Source of the DNA: Puccinellia tenuiflora
Taxonomy: Eukaryota > Streptophyta > Magnoliopsida > Poales > Poaceae
Length of the DNA stretch: 64,000 bases
Direction of reading: 5' to 3'
NCBI GenBank assembly: GCA_012064385.1
Contig: QRDG01000846.1
Location: forward strand, 929,238 to 993,237
Shown piece after piece: positions 1 to 13,700 of the stretch. The notes beneath the pieces were generated by a model. The model saw only the letters and a list, made by a program, of their open reading frames with translations. It searched no databases and was not told the origin of the DNA. The translations under genes were made by a program, and so were the position numbers. Numbering within the stretch: the first letter of the stretch is position 1; every line of letters begins with the position of its first letter.

Positions 1-3000
1 TGAGATGATCCTCAATGGAACCCCATCCAAAGGAACAATCCGGGCCATATACAGCTCAGCCAGTTTAACAGAGTTGATGTCCTCGCGAACATGGAGGAAG
101 TGGGCAACCTTGGATAGACGATCAATGACTACCCAAATGACATTGTTACCCTTGGGTGACCTCGGGAAACCGGTGATGAAATCCATACCCACTTCATCCC
201 ATTTCCACTCGGGAATGGCTATGGGGCGAAGAGTACTCGCTGGCCTTTGATGTTCAACCTTCACACGGCGACAGACGTCACATTCAGCAACATATTCGGC
301 AATCTCTCGCTTCATGCAAGACCACCAGAATTGACGGCGGAGATCTTGGTACATTTTGGTACTACCCGGATGAATGGAAATGGGTGATTCATGAGCTTCT
401 GAGAGTATCAACCCTTTTGTATTTCCACTCTTGGGCACCACTAGACGGTCACCAAAGTAAACAAAACCACGGTCATCAACAGAGAAACAATTGGCCTTCC
501 CATTAGCTATTTTCTCTTTGATCTCGAGGATGTCAACATCTTGCTGCTGGGCTGCCTTGATTTCATCCTCAAGTGCGGACTTGATCTCTAAGTTTGCCAA
601 AAATCCGAAAGGAACAATTTCTAGATTCAAACGAGCAAACTCCTCATAAAGAGTAGGTTGGGCCTTTTCAACCATCAGGGTGTTGCAATAAGCCTTGCGA
701 CTCAGAGCATCTGCCACGACGTTGGCCTTGCCAGGCTGATAGTTGAGGGTCACATCATAGTCCTTGATTAATTCCAACCATCTTCTCTGTCGGAGATTCA
801 GATCCGGCTGGGTAAAAAGATACTTCAGACTTTGATGATCCGAGAAGATTTCGCAACGGTTGCCCAACAGGTAGGGCCTCCATTGCTTCAGAGCATGAAC
901 CACGGCAGCAAGCTCTAGATCATGAGTTGGATAGTTGTGCTCATGCGGTTTGAGTTGACGAGAAGCATAGGCTACCACATGGCCTTCTTGCATTAGCACA
1001 CAGCCCAAGCCTTGTAGTGATGTGTCACAGTAGATGACAAAGTCTTTGTCTGTGTCAGGAAGGACAAGCACAGGAGTGGTCGTGAGTTTGACTTTAAGAG
1101 TTTGGAAGCTCTCTTCAGCTTTGTCTGTCCACACAAACTTTTTATCTTTCTTTAGAAGGTCAGTCAATGCTTTGGCTATCTTGGAAAAGCCCTCGATGAA
1201 TCGGCGGTAATAACCCGTCAACCCAAGGAAGCTACGGATATCTTTGACGGACTTGGGAGTAGGCCAATCCAGGATTGCCTGAATCTTGTCGGGTATCACA
1301 GCTACTCCAACAACTGACACCACATGACCTAGGAAGATAAGCTCCTTTAACCAAAACTCACACTTGGAGAACTTGGCATATAGACGATGATCACGAAGCT
1401 TTGTCAGAACTAGCCAAAGATGCTCAACATGCTCTTCTTCGGTTTTGGAGTACACGAGGATGTCATCAATGTATATTATAACGAACTTGTCGAGGTACTC
1501 ATGGAAGATGGAGTTCATAAGCCTCATGAATGTAGCCGGGGCATTGGTGAGGCCGAAGGACATGACGGTATACTCATATAGCCCATAACGGGTAGTGAAA
1601 GCCATCTTTGGAATATCCTCCTTTCTGATTTTGATCTGATGGTACCCTGACCTCAGATCCATCTTGGAGAATACCGTTGCACCAGCTAGCTGATCGAATA
1701 GGTCAGTTATTCGGGGAATAGGATACTTGTTCTTGATGGTTACCGAATTCAGAGGCCGGTAATCAACAACCAGACAAGGAACATTTGAATCCCTCTTCTT
1801 GACAAAGATGACCGGGCAGCCTCAGGGTGAGCTACTAGGCCGAATGAATTCCTTCTCCACCAACTCATCAATTTGTTTCTTCAGCTCAGTCAGCTCTTCC
1901 GCTGGCATGCGCTAGGGCCTTTTGGAAATTGGAGCAGTTCCCGGAACTAATTCAATGACAAACTCCACACTTCGATCAGGTGGCATGCCAGGCAATTCCT
2001 CAGGAAAGACATCGGGGAAATCACACACCACCACTACCTCATGCATTTCAGGTGGGGTGGTTCCTTCCATGAAGCATAGGCTGATCTCCGGAGAGAGAGG
2101 AGTGGCAGCGGATGGAGTTGCGGAGGTAGGGGACCAGTAACTCACTGGCCCGTAGGTTGGGTGGATCACTGTGACAGTCTTGGCAGCACAATTCAAGTCG
2201 GCCTGATATTTGACTAGCCAATCCATGCCTAGAATGACATCTAGCCCATCTGACTTCAGTGCTATCAACGAGAATGGGAATGGTATTGACTCTATAGAAA
2301 CCTGAACCTCCGGAGCGATCCAGTTAGTTTGCCAACTAGAGCCTGGTGTTTTAACCACTAAAGGGGAGTCCATGTTCACAAACGGTATTTGGTGGTTGTG
2401 TGCATAAGCTATGGATATGAATGAATGCGATGCTCCAGAATCAAACAAGACTGAAGCTGGATATGCATTAATTCGAAGCGTACCCATGAGAACACCGGGG
2501 TCCTCTTCAACTCCTTCAGCAGAGACGTGGGTCAGACAACCACGGCTAACAGTCATAGCCTTGGCCGCTGGTGTAGAGGGAGCTGGTGCAGGTGTTGCGG
2601 TAGCAGGTGCCTTCCCAGGACAGTCCCTTGAGTAGTGACCCGGCTGGCCACAGCTATAGTAAGTGGGCCTCGGTGGTGATGGTGGCAGCTGAGGACGAAA
2701 CCCACTTCCAGCCGCACCCAAGGTCGAAGTAGCTGGGCGAGGCGGAGGCGACCTGTATCCTGAGGGCCATGCCGCGAAAGGAGCACGGGGCACATCACTG
2801 AAGGGCACAAAGACCCTGCGCTTCTTGCCCTCAGAAGAAGAGGAGCTCTGATTGTCCATTGGAGCTGGCCTCTTGGAAGACTCCAGCTCCTTCCTACCTT
2901 GCTCCATAGTGAGAGCCTGGTTGTATAGCTCTTGGTAGGACTGGAACTTGAAGGGAAACAACTCATATCGGAGCCGCGGTGCAAGCCTCTTGCGGAACAG

Positions 3001-3504
3001 ATACTGCTTGTCCTCATCATTGGTCACGTCCCGAGGGGCGTAACGGGAGAGGTGGTTGAACTCACGCCCATAAGCTTGGACGTCCATGCGTCCCTGGGTC
3101 AGATCCAGGAACTCCCTCCTCTTGAGGTCCATGATGGGCTTGGGGATGTAAGCCGCACGGAAGGCGGTGCGGAAATCAGCCTAGGTGAAGACATGGCCAG
3201 CATCAGACATTGACACATGGATCTCCCACCAAGAGCCAGCGGCTCCATTCAGAAGGTAGGTGGCGAAGTTCACTTGTTCAGCCACCAGAACATGCAGTGC
3301 GGCGAACTTGTGCACGAGAGCACGGAGCCAATCATCAGTGTCCAGTAGCTCTCTAGCTTCCGAGAAAGTCGGTGGCTGGGACCGCAAGAACTCGGTGAGA
3401 GTGTTGCAGTCATTGTTCCTCCTGGCACCCTGCTGCACCAACTGCTCGAGCAGACGCTTGTTGCGTAGGCGGTTCTCCTCAATAGCCATCAGAACCTCCG
3501 CCAT
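1..3504 (-). pseudogene. gag-pol polyprotein of the outer gypsy element, three in-frame stops, cut at the window edge
   Basis: One continuous minus-strand frame encodes Gag (from the ATG at 3504), a CCHC zinc knuckle (CGQPGHYSRDC, about 2617-2656), an aspartic protease with DSGASHSF (about 2420-2447) and ILGMDWL, a reverse transcriptase with YIDD (about 1459-1470), RNase H, and an integrase zinc finger plus the start of the catalytic core. The core is cut just before its second Asp. The frame is broken by stops at 3181-3183, 1912-1914 and 1822-1824 with no frame change, so the copy is a dead autonomous-type polyprotein. Two of the stops sit where relatives have Trp, as TGG to TAG or TGA would give. 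The start at 3504 is the first ATG after an upstream stop in this frame; a Pro-rich stretch lies before it. Confidence 0.9.
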
Positions 3505-3975
3505 TGAGGGTGGCGGCGGTGGCTCAGGATCACCTTGGTTATACCATGACGGGCAGGAGCCATTCTAAAGATTTGGAACAATGACACAATTAGTAACCAT
3601 CTCCGAACATTTAGGATAGAGCTTTAGCGTCCTCCAGGGTATAGAGATTTAAGATGGTACTAACACAAATGAACAGAACAAGGCAATCACGTGTGACACC
3701 ACGTCAACACGGCGGTAGCAAAACAGAAGTAAAGGACTCGAGACACACACTGGACGGTAAGAACCCAACCCCGAGAGCCTAAACTTTGACACAACGGTTA
3801 AAACAAATCGAGGTAAGATAACTCAAGGTTAGAGCGAGTTGGGTAAGGAGTAAAAAGAATCCTAATAGGGTTTTCACAACTCATTTTTAGGTTATAAATA
3901 ATTTTCTCGATCACTAGAGTCGACATCGACCAATAGAAAGGGTTTCCTACAGGCAGTCCTGCTCTGATACCAATT
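3505..3975 (-). other. 5' leader of the outer gypsy element with primer-binding site
   Basis: Untranslated leader between the LTR and gag. On the minus strand TGGTATCAGAGC (3972-3961) lies 3 nt inside the LTR end and matches the classical initiator-Met tRNA complement used by plant LTR elements. The part at about 3760-3960 is clearly homologous to 10490-10700 in the nested element, including a shared stretch reading GACATCGACCAATAG on the plus strand. This supports a family relationship between the two elements. Confidence 0.8.
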
Positions 3976-4070
3976 TGTAGCGCCCCGACCCCGGAATTAT
4001 ACAAAGAGGCTATGTAACCCACAGGCTATGCTACACAATCGAAGGGCATGGGGTTACCGCTCCCACGCAA
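3976..4070 (-). repeat. Distal fragment (3' end) of the outer element's 5' LTR
   Basis: A 95-bp piece starting TGTAGCGCCCCGACCCC on the plus strand. It is homologous to the first about 95 bp of the two LTRs of the nested element but diverged from them. It ends in CGCAA, the target duplication of the nested insertion; the LTR resumes at 14594 with CGCAA. Confidence 0.88.
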
Positions 4071-7000
4071 TGTAGCGCCCCGACCCCAGAACTATACAGT
4101 AAAGCGTTGTGCAACCGGTCATGCTACACAATCGAGGGTTACTGGGTTTACCAATCCCAGGCCAAAACTCATTGGCAGGTGTACTCGGAATGGATCATCG
4201 GCACACAACACTTCGATCATGCCATAAGCTCAGACATCGCTATCACGTATAGTAAAGAGACCGAGACTTGTGGAACAACTGGCACATTGCAGACTCTACG
4301 ACACAAAAGCATATAGCAACTCATATAAGAGAAGATACAAATATTACACACAAAAGGACCACAGATCCAACAATACATCAAGCGGAAGCGAAGTAGCGTT
4401 GTCTAATACAACAAGATGCACATTATGGCCTAAGAGGCCTACAGATAAGTAAAACCCAGCCAGCTTGTTCCACGGTCCCAAGCTGCCACCTGGGAACCTC
4501 GAACTACTAGTCGACGTCCACGAAGAACCCACCTAGCTGCTCGGTGTCGTCCTCCTCTGAAATACAAATATAAAGGCAGCAAAGAGAGACTGAGTACGAT
4601 GTACTCGCAAGTTTAGTAGGGCGATATAGGCCCAATGATTGACGGAGGCTCTAAAGCTGTATATGTAGATATTTTTGCATAAAGCTAATTTTCATAACCC
4701 AAGACATAAATGACACATGGCATCGTCTACTCGGAATATTTTTCATAAAGGGGATAAGAGAGTAAACTTTTCATCTTCGGTTCTCGTCGAACCAACTTGT
4801 AGCCAAAACCACTCATCTCACACAAAGGCACTCCCTCGAATCCCCCTCGAGGAAATGAACCTTTGGTCACACGTTGTAATGCAACCTTTAGCTGCCAAAT
4901 TAATTAATTAGGTTAAGGTTCTCTATGGTCTCGTATATCCGTCCCCAAGTCGTCCATAACCGCGGACACGGCTTTTCGAAAACATTTACCCTGTAGGGGT
5001 GTACTAATTTACCCACCGGTACCGTCCGGCTCACCTGATTGGCCTTCTTCCGGGGAAGGCCGGCGAGTGGGCGCGGTTAAACCTTTACCTCGCGTGAGAC
5101 TATCCAAGAGTCATCTGTGGCCATAGGGCAAGTTTACCCAGCCTATTTCAGCCCCTGTCCCATCGCCACGTCCTAAACACAAATCCTCCGCAACATTTCT
5201 TTTCCACTCACACGCAAATGGAAAACCGAACTAGAGGACCATTGGATGCGCCCGCACAAGTTATTTGGTTAAAGAGGATTCCATATGTCCTCACCGTTGG
5301 AAGCACGCTCAGTCCTGGTTCTAGAGACAAGAACTCGCACCTAGGGGCAAGAGTGAGGCAAAACACCATCCCCGATGGCAACTCACCCAAGCCTCTTAAG
5401 TAATTTAATTAATTACCAACAACAACCTCCATGTCCGATCATTCCATCCTCATTCAACAATATGGAATTTAAACAACGGACATAAGTAGCATTTAACTAA
5501 GCATGGCTAAGCATAGCTAAGCATATAACTACAACAATTAAATTCTTGTCTCAGGCCAACACATCAACTCTAAGGTTCATAGGTAGGGATACATGTGATT
5601 GGCTCGGGGAAAAACATGCATTCATAGGATACACTATGTCTTGATCAAAATGACATTTGAATCGCATGCAATATTATGGTGGACAAAATAAGTTGATAAA
5701 ATCATAGGATGCTATATGCCAAGAAGGTTAGGTTATCTCTTGCCTTGCTATCGGGGCGTGTAGTACGACTCGTCGGGGTAGGAGAGGGAACCCTCGACTC
5801 CAGAATCTATCGGTACCCAAAAGTAACACAAAGAACAAATAAATCACACGAGGACAAGTGCAATGCTCAATCACATGATGACATGTCAATTTCATGCAAG
5901 GATATCAGTATAAAGATTAAAATAGCAAAATTAAATGGAGAGCCAAATAATTAGTGCAATTATTTGGAAAACGCCCCATAGTTAACTTAAGGTCCAATTG
6001 TTCATAAATGATCACAATATTTAGAATTTGCTCAAATATGCATGAATATGACATGATTAAAAAGGTTTTGTTCTTCCGATCATTTTGGTACCTCATTTGT
6101 AATTTTCCGAGTTCCGATGAATAAATAGCGAATTAAATAATTAATTGGATTTAATTCCTTTAACCAATTTATGAAAAACATCAGATAATTATTTGTGATC
6201 ATGATGTGACAAGTGCAGGGTTTGATAGCATTTGACATGTTGATCACTTTAATATTTTATTCGCAATTTTTGATTAATTATTTCACAAGTTATGAATTTC
6301 CCAAATTAGGTAGCATTATGCCATTTTTAGGAATTCATAAATAACAGTAAGATTATAAATTCAAACTACAAATACAATTATTCTATCTTGTAGAGTTTAA
6401 TTTTCTGAACAATTTGATATTTAATTTTTCGCATTTGGATCAAAACTCAACTAGTTATCAATATTTTAAAATTGTTTCAAATTCAAAAAAGGAAAACAAT
6501 TTTCCCTGGCAGGCCGGCCTCAAGCCGGCCAGGCCGGGCTGCAGGCCGGGTGGGTGCCCGAAGGCACCGGCCTTTGGCCGGCCCAGACCGGGCTGGTAGG
6601 CCGGGAGGGTTCCAGAAGCGGCCGACCTCGTGCCGGGCACTAGCCCGAACCGTCCGGCCTCAGGTCGGCCCAAGCAGCGGCCAGGCCGGGCTAGCAGGAC
6701 ACGGTGACACCGGCGACGACCGACGGTGACCGGCGATGAGGAGGGAAGGAGGGGGGCGCGGGAGAGTGCCAAAACGAAGCGGAGCTCACCCTGAGGCAAA
6801 TGGGTGTGGTCGGCGCGGCGAGGGGCGGGCGGAAAAACGGCCGGCGGTGACGCGGCCGAGGCGGGGTGGTCGAGGACGATTCCGTCGATCCGGGCCACCC
6901 CGGCTCGAATTCGTGGGTGAGGAGGGAGAGGGGGAAACGGCGGAGCGAGCGGCGGTCTTCAATCCAGCTCACACGCACTCGGACGACGGCGGCGAGCTCG

Positions 7001-7917
7001 GCCCTCACGGCGGCAATGGAGAAGCTCGGGGAGGAGAAAATTGTCGCCAGATCCGGAAATTACGGGAGGGAAGGAGGGAGGAGGGTGAGGGGGCAGGTGA
7101 GCAACGGTCGGGGCCTCCTTTTCCACGCGGAGGGGCACGGTCTCGAGCGGCATGGCCGGCAGGGCGGCATGGGCGCCGGCCCTGTCGCCACAGTGGAGGA
7201 AGAAGTAAAGAAAATTTGTGAAGACCCCCTCGCAACATTTGAATTAATTGCAAAAAGGCCCCCCAGTAGATTTTAGCGATTTAATTGAGGCACCAGGACA
7301 ATTTTATAAAATCTGTAAAAATTCATATAGGCTCTATTTAACCTTTAGAACCTCCACAAAAATTCGTGAGGAAAAATAAAATGTTTTGGCCAACATTTGT
7401 TCATAGCAATAACATTTTAATTAAAAATATTTTTGGCAATTTCCAAATTGTATTTAATTGATGCACTTAAACATTTCCAAAAATACTGAAACTATTCATG
7501 GAGGCTCTAACCATAACATTGAAGCTCCCCATGATTTTAGTTTGAATTTTTGGAGAGTTTAACTTGGTTTCAAAAATATAATTTGAATTGAACCAAATTG
7601 CATTCTCAAATTTATTTAGTTGCTTGTTAAGAATTTAGCCTTTGGCAATTATGTATAAAAATATTCTTGGAACTTCCAGAACAATTTGGAAACTCAAGAA
7701 TAATTTATTTTGCCAACTTGGGCTTTGCATTTGATTTGGCCATTTTGGGCAATGCATTTAGTTTGGAAATTTGAGGAAGGGTTTTGCTTCCTTTGTTTTA
7801 AATTTCCAAGTGTTGCTTTATTTTAGATTAGCAATTTAAATGGATGCCATGATGCAATGCAAATCAAAAAGTGAAAATTTGGCCCATATTTTAGGGTACT
7901 AATCTGGGGCTGTTACA
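4071..7917 (-). repeat. 3' LTR of the nested element
   Basis: 3847 bp, starting TGTAGCGCC and ending TGTTACA on the plus strand. Compared with the other LTR it lacks about 24 bp in the CCGG-rich block (near 6635) and about 10 bp near 6833. It holds a CCGG-rich minisatellite block at about 6505-6700 and a GC-rich stretch to 7200, then AT-rich DNA to its end. The small ORFs inside it have no recognisable domain. Confidence 0.9.
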
Positions 7918-7954
7918 ATTCTACCCCCATTACAGGAATCTCGTCCCGAGATTC
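7918..7954 (-). promoter_or_regulatory. Polypurine tract and adjacent hairpin of the nested element
   Basis: On the minus strand ATGGGGGTAG stands directly before the 3' LTR, the usual plus-strand priming site. Next to it GAATCTCG and CGAGATTC (7936-7943 and 7947-7954) form a perfect 8-bp stem with a 3-nt loop. The priming role is family knowledge; any role for the hairpin is unknown. Confidence 0.7.
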
Positions 7955-10707
7955 TAGAGTAGAAGTAGAGAGGAGGAAAACATGACAACACGTATCTTCC
8001 TCGTTGCTGAGATTGGCTAACTAACATGACATGCCAAAACGGCGGAAAGAACAGGAGATAACTTAAGGTGGTAGACGAAATGACTCTTGCCCAAAACCAT
8101 AAGTTATTGAGGGAACTAGGAACGACTTGACCAAACAAAGGTCGAGCCGATGATAGGACAACCGATCACTTTGTTCAGGATTTTTGTCCAATACCATGAC
8201 ATTATTTCAAAATCACCCAGATGTGTAGCCAGCAGGGATTTGGAGCACCGAGAGGAGAGAGGACAGCTTCTTCTGGACTTCACGCTTGTGACGTACGAGA
8301 CATTTCCATAAGGTTGGAAGCTCGGCCCTAACGGGACGGATGAATTGACCCAACGTTCGTGTGATTGGGCAAAACCTTGATTCCACCGAGGTGGGAAAGA
8401 TATGGCATTGATCCTCAATTAGATAGGGTGGTAAAACCTCATACACGAGATATTGCCATGATACAAGGAGTAGGAGGATCGACCAATAGATATTTAGCCA
8501 CTCCGTGGTGATGTTCTCCTTGAGGTTCTAGATATCACACGCATGCTTCGGAATGGCCTTCATTCGATCCTCAAGCGGAGGTCGTACTTGAAGATAGAGA
8601 AAGGACCTTAGGGGAAAACTTCTAGAACCAGTTACACATGATTCTCATGGATATCGGTTGATTTGAAAGAGTTAGGAGATTTAGTCAAAAGACCTTCCGG
8701 TGAGGGGCGTGAACCACAACATCGGACTTGTCGGGTTACTAGTAGGCTTAGGTCATGATCTTGATAAACTCCAAGCATCACTTTTGCTTGAGATTCGGAT
8801 TTGGTTAGGCGTGAGGATAATTTAGACCTGACAAGTTCGAGGAAGGGGTTTGCGAAAGTTAGCCGCAAGGTAGGGTAACTAGATTCCCAAGACAAGGGCT
8901 ATAGCGTCAAGCTCCAGAGCAAGAGCTAGATTGGGAATTCCATGGGGTCACGATTACTGAGGGAGTATTGCACCAGCATGTACTCCAATCACTGAAGCAC
9001 AACTGACTCCTAATTGGGAAACACCGATAAGACATTGAGATTTGACAAATTCTTCTTATTCAAGAACGACTTGATCATGGGCTTGGTGTGCATACATGGC
9101 TTAATCAGAGAGCCGGAGGTAACAACCTACCAGCTCAATAATGCACGCACGCTTAACCAACTTGTGAATATTTCCGGGGAGACAAGCGAAATCCACTCTG
9201 ACCCATGGCGACAGATGTCAACCATTGCACCTGGCCAGAGCAGAACACTTCCAACATCCAGAACACGTACCAAGTGGTGTCACGAAGAAGGTTATGACAA
9301 GGTTCCGATATTACTCGACAACTCGATCAGGGGACAACGCGGCATCACTTCTGTAAAGACATCCAGGGTATCACGAACCACCGCATGTCACTGGTTGCGA
9401 GAGGAAAAAGTTGCTTCACAAGGAAAAAGGATGTGGTCTTGAGAGTTTCGACATGAATCTAACTCGTTGACCGGAGGTGTGCATCTGAACGAAAAGGACT
9501 TGGCAGCTCCGTCAATCTAGTCTTGATACCCTAAGTGAGTGCCAACAAGGTCCTTGGATTTCAAAGCAACAACAATTGCCAAGAATATCCGATTACCACG
9601 ACGATATACATCCTCGACATTCTCGAGCCCGGGTAGCTCGGAGGTAGATGGATAAGGAAGGGTAAGAGCATCACTTCATCGAGTACGTCATGAGACTAAG
9701 CACGACCTCTCGATATAAAAGAGTGTGACACTCCAAGGTAGAACAGAATAACAGCTAGACAAACTTTTACTCCGCGAATCACAATCCTTTGACTTGGTCC
9801 GAGAAATGGACCTGGTACCGGAGGTTGTTTCTCCTGACATCCCAAAGTGGAATGCCTCGACGAACCACAAGGATACCATGCATCAGAACACCCCAATGCA
9901 CGATAAACTTGATTGTCAACAGACAGATAGAGGTCGGACAACAGCTTTTGAGTAAGGAACGGGCTAACAACAATTCCAGGATATAGCAGAAGCCCTGTTA
10001 GCACTCTTCAGACAACTAGTGCCGAAAGGGTTTCATGAACGGATGTTAGTGGAGGGATCACAAGTATTGATGGAAAAACTCGCTAAGAGCAATCCCGTCA
10101 TGATTCAGATGATTCCATGACAGAGAGCCTAGTTAAAGCTAGTGATGAAGAAGAGCATTGTCGAGGAAACCAATTACGGCTGCAACCTCGAGTTTGAAGA
10201 CTAACTTTAGATTTTGCCAACCCGATGTAGGGTTTGACAATTAAAACCAGGGTTCGACGGAAAAGATCTTGGGTTAAAGATCAGCTTCATGTACTGGGAC
10301 CCAAAATAGCATAATGCTCACAAGGGCGACAACCCTCATGAATCATTACACCTGAGCCCTAGCACAATCCGGGACCTTCGGTTCAAGATCTTTGGCTAAA
10401 GCAAAGGAATTTCTTGACGATCCGCAACACTTCCTTTCTTCGGGCTTTAGAATTGGCAGACGAGCAAAGTTCACCAGTAACTAAAGATAGAACCCAACCC
10501 CGTGATCCTAAAGATTTAGAATTTGCCGACAATCAGAAGAACCGTTAAAATCAAATAGAGGTAAGATGGCACCGATATCAGAGTGAATTGGGTAAGGAGT
10601 AAAAAGAATCATAAGAGGGTTTTCACAACTCATTTTTAGGTTAAAAATAATTTTCACGAACTAGACTCGACATCGACCAATAGAAAGGGTTTCCTACAGG
10701 CAGTCTT

Positions 10708-10719
10708 GCTTCGATACCA
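10708..10719 (-). promoter_or_regulatory. Degenerate primer-binding site of the nested element
   Basis: The minus strand reads TGGTATCGAAGC, three nt inside the 5' LTR. It matches the iMet-type site of the outer element (TGGTATCAGAGC) except at two adjacent positions. Confidence 0.7.
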
Positions 10720-10722
10720 ACT

Positions 10723-13700
10723 TGTAGCGCCCCGACCCCAGAACTATACAGTGAAGCGTTGTGCAACCGGTCATGCTACACAATCGAGGGTTACTGGGTT
10801 TACCAATCCCAGGCCAAAACTCATTGGCAGGTGTACTCGGAATGGATCATCGGCACACAACACCTCGATCATGCCATAAGCCCAGACATCGCTATCATGT
10901 ATAGTAAAGAGACCGAGACTTGTGGAACAACTGGCACATTGCAGACTCTACGACACAAAAGCATATAGCAACTCATATAAGAGAAGATACAAATATTACA
11001 CACAAAAGGACCAGATCCAACAATACATCAAGCGGAAGCGAAGTAGCGTTGTCTAATACAACAAGATACACATTATGGCCTAAGAGGCCTACAGATAAGT
11101 AAAACCCAGCCAGCTTGTTTCACGGTCCCAAGCTGCCACCTGGGAACCCCGAACTACTAGTCGACGTCCACGAAGAACCCACCTAGCTGCTCGGTGTCGT
11201 CCTCCTCTGAAATACAAATATAAAGGCAGCAAAGAGAGACTGAGTACGATGTACTCGCAAGTTTAGTAGGGCGATATAGGCCCAATGATTGACGGAGGCT
11301 CTAAAGCTGTATATGTAGATATTTTTGCATAAAGCTAATTTTCATAACCCAAGACATAAATGACACATGGCATCGTCTACTCAGAATATTTTTCATAAAG
11401 GGGATAAGAGAGTAAACTTTTCATCTTCGGTTCTCGTCGAACCAACTTGTAGCCAAAACCACTCATCTCACACAAAGGCACTCCCTCGAATCCCCCTCGA
11501 GGAAATGAACCTTTGGTCACACGTTGTAATGCAACCTTTAGCTGCCAAATTAATTAATTAGGTTAAGGTTCTCTATGGTCTCGTATATCCGTCCCCAAGT
11601 CGTCCATAACTGCGGACACGGCTTTTTGAAAAGATTTACCCTGTAGGGGTGTACTAATTTACCCACCGGTATCGTCCGGCTCACCTGATTGGCCTTCTTC
11701 CGGGGAAGGCCGGCGAGTGGGCGCGGTTAAACCTTTACCTCGCGTGAGACTATCCAAGAGTCATCTGTGGCCATAGGGCAAGTTTACCCAGCCTATTTCA
11801 GCCCCTGTCCCATCGCCACGTCCTAAACACAAATCCTCCGCAACATTTCTTTTCCACTCACACGCAAATGGAAAACCGAACTAGAGGACCATTGGATGCG
11901 CCCGCACAAGTTATTTGGTTAAAGAGGATTCCATATGTCCTCACCGTTGGAAGCACGCTCAGTCCTGGTTCTAGAGACAAGAACTCGCACCTAGGGGCAA
12001 GAGTGAGGCAAAACACCATCCCCGATGGCAACTCACCCAAGCCTCTTAAGTAATTTAATTAATTACCAACAACAACCTCCATGTCCGATCATTCCATCCT
12101 CATTCAACAATATGGAATTTAAACAACGGACATAAGTAGCATTTAACTAAGCATGGCTAAGCATAGCTAAGCATATAACTACAACAATTAAATTCTTGTC
12201 TCAGGCCAACACATCAACTCTAAGGTTCATAGGTAGGGATACATGTGATTGGCTCGGGGGAAAACATGCATTCATAGGATACACTATGTCTTGATCAAAA
12301 TGACATTTGAATCGCATGCAATATTATGGTGGACAAAATAAGTTGATAAAATCATAGGATGCTATATGCCAAGAAGGTTACGTTATCTCTTGCCTTGCTA
12401 CCGGGGCGTGTAGTACGACTCGTCGGGGTAGGAGAGGGAACCCTCGACTCCAGAATCTATCGGTACCCAAAAGTAACACAAAGAACAAATAAATCACACG
12501 AGGACAAGTGCAATGCTCAATCACATGATGACATGTCAATTTCATGCAAGGATATCAGTATAAAGATTAAAATAGCAAAATTAAATGGAGAGCCAAATAA
12601 TTAGTGCAATTATTTGGAAAACGCCCCATAGTTAACTTAAGGTCCAATTGTTCATAAATGATCACAATATTTAGAATTTGCTCAAATATGCATGAATATG
12701 ACATGATTAAAAAGGTTTTGTTCTTCCGATCATTTTGGTACCTCATTTGTAATTTTCCGAGTTCCGATGAATAAATAGCGAATTAAATAATTAATTGGAT
12801 TTAATTCCTTTAACCAATTTATGAAAAACATCAGATAATTATTTGTGATCATGATGTGACAAGTGCAGGGTTTGATAGCATTTGACATGTTGATCACTTT
12901 AATATTTTATTCGCAATTTTTGATTAATTATTTCACAAGTTATGAATTTCCCAAATTAGGTAGCATTATGCCATTTTTAGGAATTCATAAATAACAGTAA
13001 GATTATAAATTCAAACTACAAATACAATTATTCTATCTTGTAGAGTTTAATTTTCTGAACAATTTGATATTTAATTTGTCGCATTTGGATCAAAACTCAA
13101 CTAGTTATCAATATTTTAAAATTGTTTCAAATTCAAAAAGGGGAAACAATTTTCCCTGGCAGGCCGGCCTCAAGCCGGCCAGGTCGGGCTGCAGGCCGGG
13201 TGGGTGCCCGAAGGCACCGGCCTTTGGCCGACCCAGACCGGGCTGGCAGGCCGGGAGGGTTCTAGAAGCGGCCGGCCTCGTGCCGGCCCAGACCGAGGGG
13301 TCAGGCTGGGCACTAGCCCGAACCGTCCGGCCTCAGTCCGGCCCGAGCAGCGGCCAGGCCGGGCTAGCAGGACACGGTGACACCGGCGACGACCGACGGT
13401 GACCGGCGGTGAGGAGGGAAGGAGGGGGGTGCGGGAGAGTGCCAAAACGAAGCGGAGCTCACCCTGAGGCAAATGGGTGTGGTCGGCGCAGCGAGGGGCG
13501 GGCGGAATCGCCGGGAAAAACGGTCGGCGGTGACGCGGCCGAGGCGGGGTGGTCGAGGACGATCCGTCGATCCGGGCCACCCCGGCTCGTATTCGTGGGT
13601 GAGGAGGGAGAGGGGGAAACGGCGGAGCGGGCGGCGGTCTTCAATCTAGCTCACACGCACTCGGATGACGGCGGCGAGCTCGGCCCTCACGGCAGCAATG

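Larger units (their letters stand above)
7918..10722 (-). other. Internal region of the nested element, no recognisable coding capacity
   Basis: A 2805-bp core with no zinc knuckle, DSG, YxDD or integrase motif in any frame. A plus-strand ORF of 142 codons (9014-9442) is antisense to the element and resembles nothing I know. The left end carries the polypurine tract (plus-strand CTACCCCCAT, about 7921-7930) and a perfect 8-bp hairpin at 7936-7954. The right end carries a leader homologous to that of the outer element. Confidence 0.75.

Noticed and set aside
1922..3568. Plus-strand ORFs opposite the first gag-pol (1922-2140, 2411-2635, 2932-3213, 3260-3568)
   Set aside because: They are antisense to a clear gag-pol frame with zinc knuckle and protease motifs and show no domain.
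6458..7276. GC-rich overlapping ORFs in the LTRs (also 13064-13958 and 16680-17641)
   Set aside because: They are open on both strands because of CCGG-rich composition, repeat in each LTR copy and have no family signature.
9014..9442. 142-codon plus-strand ORF in the nested non-autonomous element as a novel gene
   Set aside because: Antisense to the element, no recognisable domain, and consistent with chance; not supported.
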